Positions 54,017 through 63,221 of a stretch of 64,000 nucleotides of DNA are shown one piece after another. Below the pieces are notes generated by a model, which was given only the letters and a program-made list of their open reading frames with translations, was not told the DNA's origin and did not search any database. The stretch is from the NCBI GenBank assembly GCA_020746995.1, contig JAGPXD010000001.1, forward strand, positions 1,240,001-1,304,000. Direction: 5' to 3'. How positions within the stretch are numbered: the stretch's first letter is position 1; each line of letters starts with the position of its first letter. This DNA is from Plectosphaerella cucumerina. Lineage: Eukaryota; Ascomycota; Sordariomycetes; Glomerellales; Plectosphaerellaceae. The position numbers were made by a program, and so were the translations under genes.

Positions 54017-55168
54017 CTACACCGAGGACCGCACAATGTTCTTTCCAGCAACCAAGCCATCGCCCTTTTCCGCGAAAAACTTCTTCCCCTTGGACATGCT
54101 GACAATAACACTCGGCATCTTGAGCCCAAACCACTGCCCTGTCCCGCGCTTCTTTCCCAGCGTCACAAACATCTTCAACCCGTCATCAACATCCAACTCG
54201 CCCATCCGGTGTTCCGTCGACGTCAGCACGCAGTGCAGATTCCTTGCCAGCCGCAAGGCCTGCTTCTCCGCGAATATGAGTTGCTTCCTCTCCAGATTTC
54301 CCGCGTCACCGACACCCCAGACGTTGGCGGAGCCGGTAACCCGCAACGTCTTGTTGAGCTTGATGCTGCCGCCTGGATCGAGGAACTCGGACGGCACGAA
54401 CTGCGTGTTGGGACGCATGCCGAAGAAGGGGAGGTAGAGGTCCGCTTCGAGGGTGTCGCCGGTCGAGAGCATGACGAGGGTGCCCTGCTGCGAGGTTGAC
54501 GAGGTCGCGACGCGGGCTTTCGGGACGAGCCGCACGCCGAGGCTCTCGAGGGCGTCTGCCGCTGCTTGTCGGACTTTGGGGAACAGGCCTGTCAGAGGGA
54601 GGTCACCCTCCATGACGAGGGTGATCTGCTTCGTCTGCCCGTAGGCGCAGCCGAGCTCTGCGGCGGCTTCGACGCCCGAGGCACCGCTGCCGGCGATGAT
54701 GATTGATTTCGCTGCCTTGACGGACGCTTGGAGCGAGTGCCACGCGTCGAGGGTCTCTTCGTAGCTGCCAATGATACCAAATGGGATGCGGCTGGGATAC
54801 GACGAGCCCGTCGCGATGACGAGGTGGATGTAGTGCAGCGTTTGTGTGCCAGCGGCTGTGGTGACGCGGACGGTGTTCGTGGGTGTATCCATGCCGCTGG
54901 CGGTGCCGACAATGAAGGCGAATGCCTCCTCGGGATACTTTGCGAAACCGGATTGGATGTCCCTGAACATGTCCCCGTCGGGGATCTCGCCGGGGACGAG
55001 GCCGCGGACGGAGGCGAGGTTCCAGTAGTGGTGTGTTGAGGGGGAGACGAGGACGACGCGGAAGGTGGGTGACTTTTTCCACGTGTGTTTGAGGAGTTTG
55101 TGGGCGATTCCAATACCGGCGTATCCTGCGCCGAGGATCACGACGTTGGAGTGAGGCTCGGGGGCCAT
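54017..55168 (-). CDS. AIF-like FAD-dependent pyridine nucleotide oxidoreductase
   Basis: Single exon, 383 residues. The FAD-binding Rossmann motif is VVILGAGYAGIGIAHKLL, and an NAD(P)H-binding motif is IIIAGSGASGVEAAAELG. The final FAD-contact block is NVWGVGDAGNL. Length and order match the AMID/FSP1-type branch of AIF-like proteins and fungal relatives. These reduce quinones or other acceptors with NAD(P)H; some act in apoptosis or lipid-radical defence. No signal peptide or membrane anchor is evident, although the basic C terminus could associate with membranes. Acceptor and location are not determined. It is convergent with the phosphoglucomutase gene. Confidence 0.87.
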   Translation of the reverse strand: MAPEPHSNVVILGAGYAGIGIAHKLLKHTWKKSPTFRVVLVSPSTHHYWNLASVRGLVPGEIPDGDMFRDIQSGFAKYPEEAFAFIVGTASGMDTPTNTVRVTTAAGTQTLHYIHLVIATGSSYPSRIPFGIIGSYEETLDAWHSLQASVKAAKSIIIAGSGASGVEAAAELGCAYGQTKQITLVMEGDLPLTGLFPKVRQAAADALESLGVRLVPKARVATSSTSQQGTLVMLSTGDTLEADLYLPFFGMRPNTQFVPSEFLDPGGSIKLNKTLRVTGSANVWGVGDAGNLERKQLIFAEKQALRLARNLHCVLTSTEHRMGELDVDDGLKMFVTLGKKRGTGQWFGLKMPSVIVSMSKGKKFFAEKGDGLVAGKNIVRSSV

Positions 55169-55587
55169 GGTTGTCGTCGGTAGAGGGCGTGCGGGCTTGG
55201 GGGTTGGGAGCTTTGGAGGAGAAACATTTTCCTGGTGTTGCTTCTGTTCTTGATACCTCTTGCGGGAGATCTACTGGACGGCGTGGCCGTCGGATGGCGA
55301 TGAGCCGGCCGCGGGCACGGACGTGCGAGGAAACGATTGTTGAATCGCGGGTGGTGATTTCTTGCGACGACTGGCGGGGTGGATGAACCGTGCAGGGCGT
55401 ATGAAACGTGGACTGGGGGCTGTTTCCAAGTGTGGCTGATACCCAGAAACCAGTCACCTGAGGCGAAGCAAATTTGTTTGGTTAAGCGTGGGTTCAATTG
55501 GATTTCATGGTGCTGAAGATGTGGCGACTGGCGGGTGATGCCATCGTGAGTTGTCGAGGGGAGTTTGGGGCAAAAAGGCAAAAGAAT
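55169..55587. other. Intergenic between FAD oxidoreductase and tRNA genes
   Basis: About 420 bp holding the promoter of the FAD oxidoreductase gene. No other feature. Confidence 0.5.
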
Positions 55588-55659
55588 TGGACAATGCGCG
55601 AATCGAACGCGCGACCTTCAGCATGCTAAGCAGACGTTATACCACTAAACCAATCGCCC
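55588..55659 (-). tRNA. tRNA-Ala (anticodon AGC)
   Basis: Reading the minus strand: acceptor arm GGGCGAT pairs with ATTGTCC (two G-U pairs), the D arm contains TAGTGGTAT, the anticodon loop is TTAGCAT with anticodon AGC (plus strand 55625-55627), and the T arm GCGCG-TTCGATT-CGCGC is perfect and provides the B box. Discriminator base is A. A TTCTTTT run (55580-55586 reversed) follows as a Pol III terminator. No intron. The anticodon stem TCTGC/GCTGA has a central T-T mismatch where fungal Ala tRNAs normally pair, so it may be a variant or weakened copy. Confidence 0.88.
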
Positions 55660-56992
55660 AATCGATATCATTCTACCTCTTCAGAACCATAATGTAGCTG
55701 ACTGCAAAAGCAATTTGACATTCAACGCGTTTCTCATGCCATGCCAGCTCCTGATCCCCTGAAGAAGCTATCAGCTTCTTCTTTCAGTTTATCTCCCAGA
55801 TCTAAGGCTATCGCTTCTTCAGAAGACACCTCGAGGCGTCACTGTCAAGACTCCCCACCTGTTCCTCATCATTGAAGAACTCCCCCTGACTCGAAACACT
55901 CAAACACCAGGGGCCTTCTTCAAGGGTATGAAACTCTTGGCCACCCAGTCTCTTGGGTACGTACGTAAATTTGCCCCTGATGGCCCTCCATGCCCATGTG
56001 CATGCGTGATTGGTGATCTGAACCTACCAAGCTGGAATCCTGACGCTATCAACACCCTCCGGTGATCACTGCGGTCTACGACCAAGAATGCACGTGATAA
56101 GACAATGAGCTTGTCCAACCCGAATGATGCCTGTTATCAGATTATGAGGGCTCGGCAGGGCAAGCAATGTCACTGGCAAAGCTGTTCTCTCAGACTCTGC
56201 CGGCAGCCCTCGTTGGGAATGGTTTTCCCACGCAGCAGCTTTGACAACACCGTCGAACTTGGGACTTTGGCAAGCCCATAGCGATTCGGGCGAAAAGAGA
56301 GCTTGTACTCGGTCGGGGAAATGAATCGGTCACTGTCAGCAGTGACGATGTTTGGGGGCAGAAACGAAGACACCTTCAGTGCGAGAGCCTAAGGGGCTTG
56401 TTGGTGAAGTGTTTCCGCCGGCAATTGGCACAACAGGGGGTGCCCCTGCGCCGATCCAGCGCATCCCAGCACATGCGCTGTGCAACAGTGGGCTCCGCGA
56501 AGGATCAGAAGCGCCGAGCGCTGCACCGCCCTGTGCTACGGCTGTGCACTGCTTGCGGGGAAGTCTCAACCCTACTGCTAATTCTGTCGCGGCGGAGGAA
56601 GACGCATGTGACGATAAGCCGGAACAGTGCCTTGTGGGTGCATACGGGCATCCTTCCAGAGCTCCATAGCGGGACGGATGTAGGGAACCCCTGGATGACT
56701 GTGTCTAAAAACGAATCATCATTCTCCCAGGCCAAGATGACCTCGCCGACTACCGCTGACAGGGCTGAGGAGCGATTGAAGACCGAAGGAAAGCAAATCG
56801 ATTCCAGCAGAAGGATCCCAGTACGAGAATCTTATAAGACTGCGATGACATCTGCCTTTTCGATCACTCTGAAGCATACACAGTTTCCTCATCAACAACC
56901 AACATCAGCTCTTTTTCACACTTCTTCTCTCTCTCCTACTTTCCTCATCATCACCAGAAACAATCTGTGCACCACCAAACCCATCCTTCACT
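55660..56992. other. Intergenic with short hairpin sequences
   Basis: About 1.3 kb upstream of the small secreted protein gene. Contains a 9 bp inverted repeat with a 3-base loop (55761-55781) and another short palindrome (TCTTCAGAAGA at 55816). The open frame 56398-57282 is not a convincing gene because it runs into the real secreted-protein gene in another frame. Confidence 0.4.
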
Positions 56993-57550
56993 ATGGTCAA
57001 CATGAAGTTCCTCGCCTTCACTCCTCTCCTCGCTGCGCCTCTGGCGGCAGCTCTTCCCACCACAAGTACCGGCAACACTATGGCCTCTCGGAGCGACAGC
57101 GTCCCCTTCTCCTTCGAGCAGTGGGCCGACGCCATCGCCAAGGGCGAGCCTCATCTGTCCGTCGAGGAGGCCGTCCAAGCCGCCGACGCTGCCAACTCGG
57201 GCCCCAACGGAAACGTCGAGCGCTCTCTCGAGAAACGCCTGCGATGCAACCATCTCGACCTTGGCTCAGCCTGGGCCCCTGATGCCGTCGCCTGTATCAA
57301 CCAGCTTGCCTCCAACGGGCAAACATGCCGCGTCGACGTCACCGTCGCCTTCTGCACAATCGGCAACGCCCAGATCGTCGGCGTTCGTGGCGGTCCCGGG
57401 CCTTACACCGAGTCGTCGTGCCAGGACGTCGCACGTGCTGCGGGCTATGTCATGGACAACTGCTGGCGGGCGGACAACACGGTCCAGGGAGATCACTACG
57501 CCTGGGGCAACGGCAACATGGCCGTGCACATTGCTGCGCCGTCCATCTAA
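56993..57550 (+). CDS. Small secreted cysteine-containing protein
   Basis: Single exon, 185 residues. Signal peptide (MVNMKFLAFTPLLAAPLAAA), then a pro-region, then a Kex2-like site in SLEKR just before the cysteine-containing mature part (LRCNHLDLG onward, about 100 residues). The mature part has six cysteines (in RCNHL, ACINQ, TCRVD, FCTIG, SCQDV, NCWRA), an even number compatible with three disulfides, and ends WGNGNMAVHIAAPSI. Start could be Met1 or Met4. It resembles a group of fungal secreted proteins with a C-terminal WGNG block, whose role I do not know. In a plant-associated fungus it would be an effector candidate by size and secretion only. A CT-rich leader precedes it. Confidence 0.82.
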   Translation: MVNMKFLAFTPLLAAPLAAALPTTSTGNTMASRSDSVPFSFEQWADAIAKGEPHLSVEEAVQAADAANSGPNGNVERSLEKRLRCNHLDLGSAWAPDAVACINQLASNGQTCRVDVTVAFCTIGNAQIVGVRGGPGPYTESSCQDVARAAGYVMDNCWRADNTVQGDHYAWGNGNMAVHIAAPSI

Positions 57551-57919
57551 ATGGAGGATTGACATTGCAGATGCTGGTCAACATTTGACTGGTGAATATA
57601 CAAAACGGGGCTGGCGTAATGGCGATTAAGACACGGGCCTGTGGCTTTCTTGAGAGTTTTGGGACATATTTCAGGAGTACATAGGTGCATTCATATCATA
57701 TCGAACCGTTTCAAGAAGACACTTCTTCTCATGATGTGTGTGGAACATGTGGCCTCGGGGTCTGCAAGCTGCTAGACCAAGCAAGGGTCCTAAGATGCCG
57801 CACATGATTGTCTACCTTTGATGTCTCGTGCGAATTCTCTTGCGATTCGTTCCTTTTCATCCATCCGCCACCATCCCTGGAGACCTGCGGCTGCCCAGAC
57901 TCGGGCAGGTGGAGAAAGC
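57551..57919. other. Intergenic between convergent secreted-protein genes
   Basis: About 370 bp of likely 3' untranslated sequence. Nothing recognisable. Confidence 0.5.
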
Positions 57920-60087
57920 TCACACAAACAGAAGCTTCCCATCAGAGCGCCCATTCTTCGCTGATGCAACGACGACAATCATTGCCAGGCTCTGGTCTGG
58001 CTCGTTGACAAATCGAACAGACACATCTCCTTCCACGTCATTGAACGGCAAGGTCTTGGTTACAACAGACCAAGTTCCCTTCTCGTCCACAGACACTGGG
58101 CCCACGGGGACACCATCAAAAGTGACTTCGAGTGACGTCAAGGCCCCAGATGCTGCGACATCCACAGTACCCGAAACCTTGACGGACTCCTTGTCGAGCC
58201 TCTTCGCCTCGGCTGTCAACACTGGAGGCTGTGTGCCGACCAACGATCGCCTGACACAACGTTGCTTGATTTCATCCGTGGGCAGCACAGGCGTCAGCAG
58301 TGGCGCCGATCTCTTCACACGCGCCGTCTCAAAAGCGTATGCATAGCTCAGCAGAGCGTTGTCGTCGTACGCCTTTGAAGCGAAAGTGAGACCCATGGGC
58401 ATGCCAATGTCGGGGAGGAGGCCCATGGTCGTCGTGACGGTAGGCACGCCGTACTGCCTGATAGCATAGTTTCCATTCGAAAAGAAGACACCGTTGCGCC
58501 AGGCGTGAACGGCGGAGTTGTCGTTGGTCTCAGCGTCTTCCCGGCCGACGTCGCCAGCGGCGGGGAAAACAACAGCATCGAGGCCAAGGTCGTCCATCCA
58601 TGCCTCCAGATGAATCTTGCGATGCTCTTCGACGCCTCGGAGATGAGCTTCCAGACCAGGAAGATCATAGATGTTCGTTCCGTTGCGACGCTTGACGACC
58701 TCGACCGAGTTGGTGTTGCTCGCCGTGCGGTTGCCGAAGGAATTGCCGTATCGATCCCGCAATGTGCCTGGTAGTTGGGGGAAGATCGTAGCGCCGTCCA
58801 CCTGGGCCAGGCTGGTGATGCCCGAGACCGATGTGTCGTTCACCATGTGCAAGAAGTCGTCCCATGAGTACGACGCCAGCTCACTCGGGCCAGGGGTGCT
58901 GCTTCTTTTGAAGCCCGGCAGTGGGTATTCTGTCTCCCAAGCTGCCTGGCCAGGAGCTTCGGCCTCGGTAACAAGGGGGAAGTCGACCTCCTCTACCGTG
59001 GCCCCAAGAGCCTCCAGAGTGATGCGTGCCTCTTTCCAGAGCCTCTGCACCCCCGGACTGACCCAGATCGGGTTCGCCTTCGGGTCGTTGCCGCCAATGT
59101 ACATCTTGGGAACGCCAATGCGCTTTCCAGAAAGAGAGTCTGGGAGGGCAAGTGATCGGTAAGAGTCGCCAGGACGTACCTCGCTAGGGGAAGGTAAGCT
59201 GACGAACGGCTGTCCTCGCCAGAAGTCGGAAGTGGTATCCCTGTCAATCTCGACAATGACGTCCAGTACGCTGAGCAAGTCCTTGACCGTCCTGGCATAT
59301 GGAACGACGACGTCCGCCACAGGAAACAAAGGCCAGTTGCCGCGGATGGAGAGGACGCCGCGGGAAGGAGTGTAGGCGATCAGGCCGTTGTTTGATGCGG
59401 GGGAACGACCGGATGACACCGTCTCTTCTGCCATGGCAAAGACGCCCATGGAAGATGCCGTGGAGGCTCCGGCACCATTAGAAGATCCGGAAGCATAGGC
59501 AGCTGCGAGATAGGTCTTGTTGTAAGGGCTTTCAGCTCTGCCGTAGACGCCGCGCTGCATGCCTCCGTTGGCCATGGGCGGCATATTGGTCTTTCCCAAG
59601 ATGATTGCGCCGTGTGAACGAAGCTGGGATGTCGTGAAGGCATCTGCCGTGGCGGTGAGATTGACAAACGCAGGGGAGCCTGACGCCACAGTCATGCCCT
59701 CCATCATATAGCTGTCCTTGAGTGTGCCGGGGAGTCCTTCGAGGTCAGATCGGATGGTTCCATTGAGGGCACGATAGGTGTCGGAAGCCTGGGCGTGTTC
59801 AAAGACCAGGGGGTTGATGACTGGTATGGCGTTTAGGCGGGGACCGCGTCGGTCATATTGAGCAACACGGTGGAGGTGTTTGGCCGTCAGCTGGACTGCG
59901 TTGATCTGGCCATTCTTCAGAGCGGCTTGGAGATTCTCGATGCTAGCTTCTACGATGCTCAGACCCTGTGATTCCAATGATGAGAACACGTCTTCCGATG
60001 CAAAGAGTGAAGGATAGATACCAAAGCATTGCCCAGGAGGGTAGCATAGAGCAGCACGCAGCTGACTCGCAAGAAACGTCCGAGCAT
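57920..60087 (-). CDS. Secreted amidase-signature enzyme
   Basis: Two exons: 60022-60087 and 57920-59965 (56 bp intron 59966-60021), giving 703 residues. The first exon encodes a signal peptide (MLGRFLRVSCVLLYATLLGNA); a TATA box lies 88 bp upstream. The single long frame reaching 60277 starts upstream of that TATA box and reads the intron, so I reject that start. Amidase-signature residues are the catalytic Lys in GLPGTLKDSY, the bridging Ser in ASGSSNGAG, and the nucleophile Ser in TVSSGRSPAS. The usual glycines around the nucleophile are replaced. The final ~100 residues (from about VLTAEAKRLDKESVKVSG) form an extra beta-rich domain beyond the normal amidase end. Several N-glycosylation sequons fit secretion. 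The amide substrate is unknown; ammonia release is expected for primary amides. Confidence 0.85.
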
Positions 60088-60174
60088 GTCTGAAGTATCC
60101 AAGAATGAGGCTGGTGAGGACAAAAGTGACTCGTGCCTCTTTGCATGTATGTATTGACGGAAGCGAGCATCGGG

Positions 60175-60181
60175 CTTTATA
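60175..60181 (-). promoter_or_regulatory. TATA box of amidase gene
   Basis: TATAAAG on the minus strand, 88 bp before the ATG at 60087 and downstream of the rejected ATG at 60277. Confidence 0.6.
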
Positions 60182-61238
60182 CCCTGATGGAGACCCTATC
60201 TCTGCTCTCCCCAGCTCACATGTTCGTAGGTGCCAACGGGAGGCATCATGACGCAAAATGATAGCTTTGGTGACCATCGCTATCTCTACGGCCCAGAACT
60301 ACTGCAGCTTATCTCAAGTCATGGAACTTGCTGCATAACCTAGATCTGCTGGCTGGACTTCGCAACGTTCAAGCTCAAGGGATCCGATACGAACAGGTCC
60401 GACTCTGACCTACTCAAGTATTACGTTTATCCAACGTTATCACTGCTATCTTCAATTCTGCATGCATATCTTTGCTCGGTCTTGTACCCCTAGGTACTTT
60501 CGTCCAGGGCAGTTGCATGGATGTCATCGGACAGCCTGGATCGGGCACTCGGCCGGCAAACATTGGCACAGCTGGTGCTGGCGTGATGCTTCAGAAGCGG
60601 GCCTGATGTGCAGCCAAAGCCGTCTGAAGTACCTTCTCCCCAGCCATCTTTCCATCAGATACTAGTTCATTTGGAGGCAAGATATCCTGTGTACCTGTCT
60701 TCGGCTTCACGCTGCTGTCGGGCCCCGAGGCAAGGGGGCGTCGTCATCTTGCCGCCGGGGCTCGGGCCCGAGATCCTTGCGCTCCGAGTCACGCACTAAA
60801 CTCGCCTTCTTATCATCGGCTTTTGGCAACGAGGGAGTATCCTCACTGGCAGATAGGTCAAGATGGAGAAGTTGGATGACATCAAAAGATCACCGGCCCC
60901 GGCTCCGGACGTGGCACGGGTTCATCTGACGAATGCCCCCCACGCAGACGATGGAGCGCTAAAAGTCTTGGCCATAAATCTAACCGCTTCAGGACTGACC
61001 CGTAAGGCGGGAGGGGAGACAGGAAAGCTTGGCCTTGAGTCTGACCATGCCGGTCTTAGCGGACCGATGATGTCCCTGGTGCGATGTCACCGCCTTCATC
61101 TACCGAGGGGCGATGATAGCTGGTGATTACGCCGCCTCAGTTGAAGATACGACCATCTCCAGTGACACGAGTCGTTCGGTGGAATTCTTGTGGATGTCTG
61201 AATCATATTTGCTTCCAAGCCTACCGATAAATGGCAGA

Positions 61239-61245
61239 TATAAAG
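61239..61245 (+). promoter_or_regulatory. TATA box of arginine deiminase gene
   Basis: TATAAAG 91 bp before the ATG at 61330. Confidence 0.6.
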
Positions 61246-61329
61246 TGAGGTTGTGCCGCATGGTTCACATATTCTGGCCACGGCAAGCCATCCAGCCACG
61301 GTCCTTCTCATCGCACTTCCGCCATCACT

Positions 61330-63150
61330 ATGAAGCAGGCTTTCTCCCTTCTCCACATGGCCTTGGCCTTCAACCACGTTGTCGGCTCATCCTGCCTCAG
61401 GCCCGACATCCGCGCCGACACCAACCGCGACGGCGTCGTTGATGTTGACGGAACATCAGATGTAGACGGCAAGGCCTTCTGGTCGACCGAGCGCGGTGCC
61501 ATCTTCCTCCCCAACGTTGGAGATAAGCACCGCCGCTGCCAGAGAACAGATGGCGCCGGCAATCCCTGGAGCAACGACGAGCTGTCTTCATGCCACGATG
61601 CCTCGGGCCATCTCCTCCTCGCGCCCGAGTACCTCGCTCCGCTGCGCACCCTGCCTCTCAACGTCTCGACCGGTGCCACGGGCCGCATCTACGCAGATTC
61701 CCGGGCTGCCTACTCCCGCACCAGGCTCTTCCTCCTCGATGACGCCTCCAAGCCAAACAACACCGAGTCTTGGCGCCTGGTCGACCAGGAGTTCACCTTC
61801 AACTCGACACAGCTCGCAGCCGGTATCTCTCTTGGAATCGATGGCCGCGAGTTGGTCAAGGACGCCAGCGTCTGGGATGGTTCTGTCACGGTCGTCTTCG
61901 AAGTCACCGATGGCACCCAGCACGCTTCGGACGCCGTCGCTCTCAAGATGAGCCCCGTTCTCACGCACCACCACCTCCAAACCGTTGAGACCCTCATCAG
62001 CACAGGTGCCAATGACACCGAACCCATCCAGAGCCAGTTCCTTCGCGAGCTCGACCAGGGTCGCGAGGCCGCTGGCATCAAGGGCCCCATGCTTCTCTTC
62101 AACCAGTCCTCCGACATCTGGGCACAGGACTTCATTGAGCCCGGCTACGCCAGCATGCCCGGCCCCAACGGACCCATCGCCCTTCGAGTCATCCTTCGCT
62201 CCGCCCAAGCAACCAGGACTGCCGGCAGGCAGGTATTCGAACAGCTCCGCGGCCCTGGCATCGGCGGCTTCCAGCCAGCCAGCGACACTGGCTCCGGTTT
62301 CGGCCACCGCGAGATCAACAGCTTCGGAAACCTCGAGACCATTCCTCCTTACACCTCCAAGAGCGGCAAGAAGTACAAGGCTGGTCGCATCATCATGGGC
62401 AAGCACTTCGAGCGACTTCCCGCTGCTGCGCTGCTTGACTTCCTTCATGGCCAAAGCGTTCAGTCACCCCTGATTCTTGAGACGGGCTGGCTGCTCATCG
62501 GCCATGTCGACGAGTTCGTGCAGTTCCTTCCCTTCGACAACAAGCTCGGCTTCACCATCGGCATTGCAGACACCAGGACTGGCATCAAGATGTTCGAGGA
62601 TCTCAAGGCAGCCGGCCACGGAGGCGTACAGGCCATCAGCTTCGACGCAGGCGATGGTCCCTCGGAGCCTGGCCTCGGCATGACCGTTGACGACGTGCTC
62701 TCCAACCAGACCTTCATTGATGCCAACGCCTACGCACAGCACTTCATTGACGCCAACCTTCGCGTCTTGCTGGAGGAGATCCCCTTGAACCCTGACGACG
62801 TCATCCGTGTACCGACGGTATTCCGCGACTCGGGCTTCAGCATCGGGTTCGGAGACGACGGTCTGCCCCCTCACACGCCTGAACCAATGGAGAACGAGAG
62901 GCAGCTCATGGCTTTCCATCCCGCATCCATTAACGGCATCGTTCTTGGAATGCACTACCTCAGCCCGAAGCCGTACGGGCCGGTCGTCGACGGGAAGGAT
63001 GTTCTACAGGCGATGGTCGAAGAGGCATACGCCAGGGCTGGAATGACTGTTGGGTACGTGGATGACTATCTGAGCCATCACGTCTCGGCCGGAGAGATTC
63101 ATTGCGGGTCGAACACTCTGCGCCAGACGGACATGGTTTGGTGGCATTGA
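61330..63150 (+). CDS. Secreted protein-arginine deiminase (PAD)
   Basis: Single exon, 606 residues. An N-terminal hydrophobic stretch (MKQAFSLLHMALAFNHVVGS) reads as a signal peptide. A calcium-loop-like segment, RADTNRDGVVDVDG at residues 29-41, corresponds to the Ca2+-binding region of the PAD middle domain and is followed by GAIFLPNVGDKHRRC. The catalytic domain has DIWAQDF (Asp262), GHVDEF (His392, Asp394) and GEIHCGSNTLR (nucleophile Cys592). These match the Asp, His-x-Asp and Cys set of the PAD/guanidino-modifying superfamily. PADs convert peptidyl-arginine to citrulline with release of ammonia. Animal PADs are intracellular; this one looks exported and has N-glycosylation sequons. It lacks the N-terminal cupredoxin-like domain of vertebrate PADs. 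It is divergent from the amidase gene. Confidence 0.9.
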   Translation: MKQAFSLLHMALAFNHVVGSSCLRPDIRADTNRDGVVDVDGTSDVDGKAFWSTERGAIFLPNVGDKHRRCQRTDGAGNPWSNDELSSCHDASGHLLLAPEYLAPLRTLPLNVSTGATGRIYADSRAAYSRTRLFLLDDASKPNNTESWRLVDQEFTFNSTQLAAGISLGIDGRELVKDASVWDGSVTVVFEVTDGTQHASDAVALKMSPVLTHHHLQTVETLISTGANDTEPIQSQFLRELDQGREAAGIKGPMLLFNQSSDIWAQDFIEPGYASMPGPNGPIALRVILRSAQATRTAGRQVFEQLRGPGIGGFQPASDTGSGFGHREINSFGNLETIPPYTSKSGKKYKAGRIIMGKHFERLPAAALLDFLHGQSVQSPLILETGWLLIGHVDEFVQFLPFDNKLGFTIGIADTRTGIKMFEDLKAAGHGGVQAISFDAGDGPSEPGLGMTVDDVLSNQTFIDANAYAQHFIDANLRVLLEEIPLNPDDVIRVPTVFRDSGFSIGFGDDGLPPHTPEPMENERQLMAFHPASINGIVLGMHYLSPKPYGPVVDGKDVLQAMVEEAYARAGMTVGYVDDYLSHHVSAGEIHCGSNTLRQTDMVWWH

Positions 63151-63221
63151 TTCCTGGCAGCATGGATTTGGGTGCTCCATTGTACAAGAGGCATGCCTTT
63201 GCTGATACTTTTCTCCCCCAT

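Larger units (their letters stand above)
60088..61329. promoter_or_regulatory. Divergent promoter of amidase and arginine deiminase genes
   Basis: About 1.24 kb with TATA boxes facing each gene. Nine HGATAR motifs (AreA-type GATA sites) are present: 60259, 60280, 60309, 60437, 60446, 60810, 60852, 61114 and 61225. Roughly four would be expected by chance at even base composition. No gene. Confidence 0.45.

Noticed and set aside
56398..57282. 294-codon frame upstream of and into the small secreted protein gene
   Set aside because: It overlaps the secreted-protein gene in another frame and turns Arg/Ser/Pro-rich; no domain.
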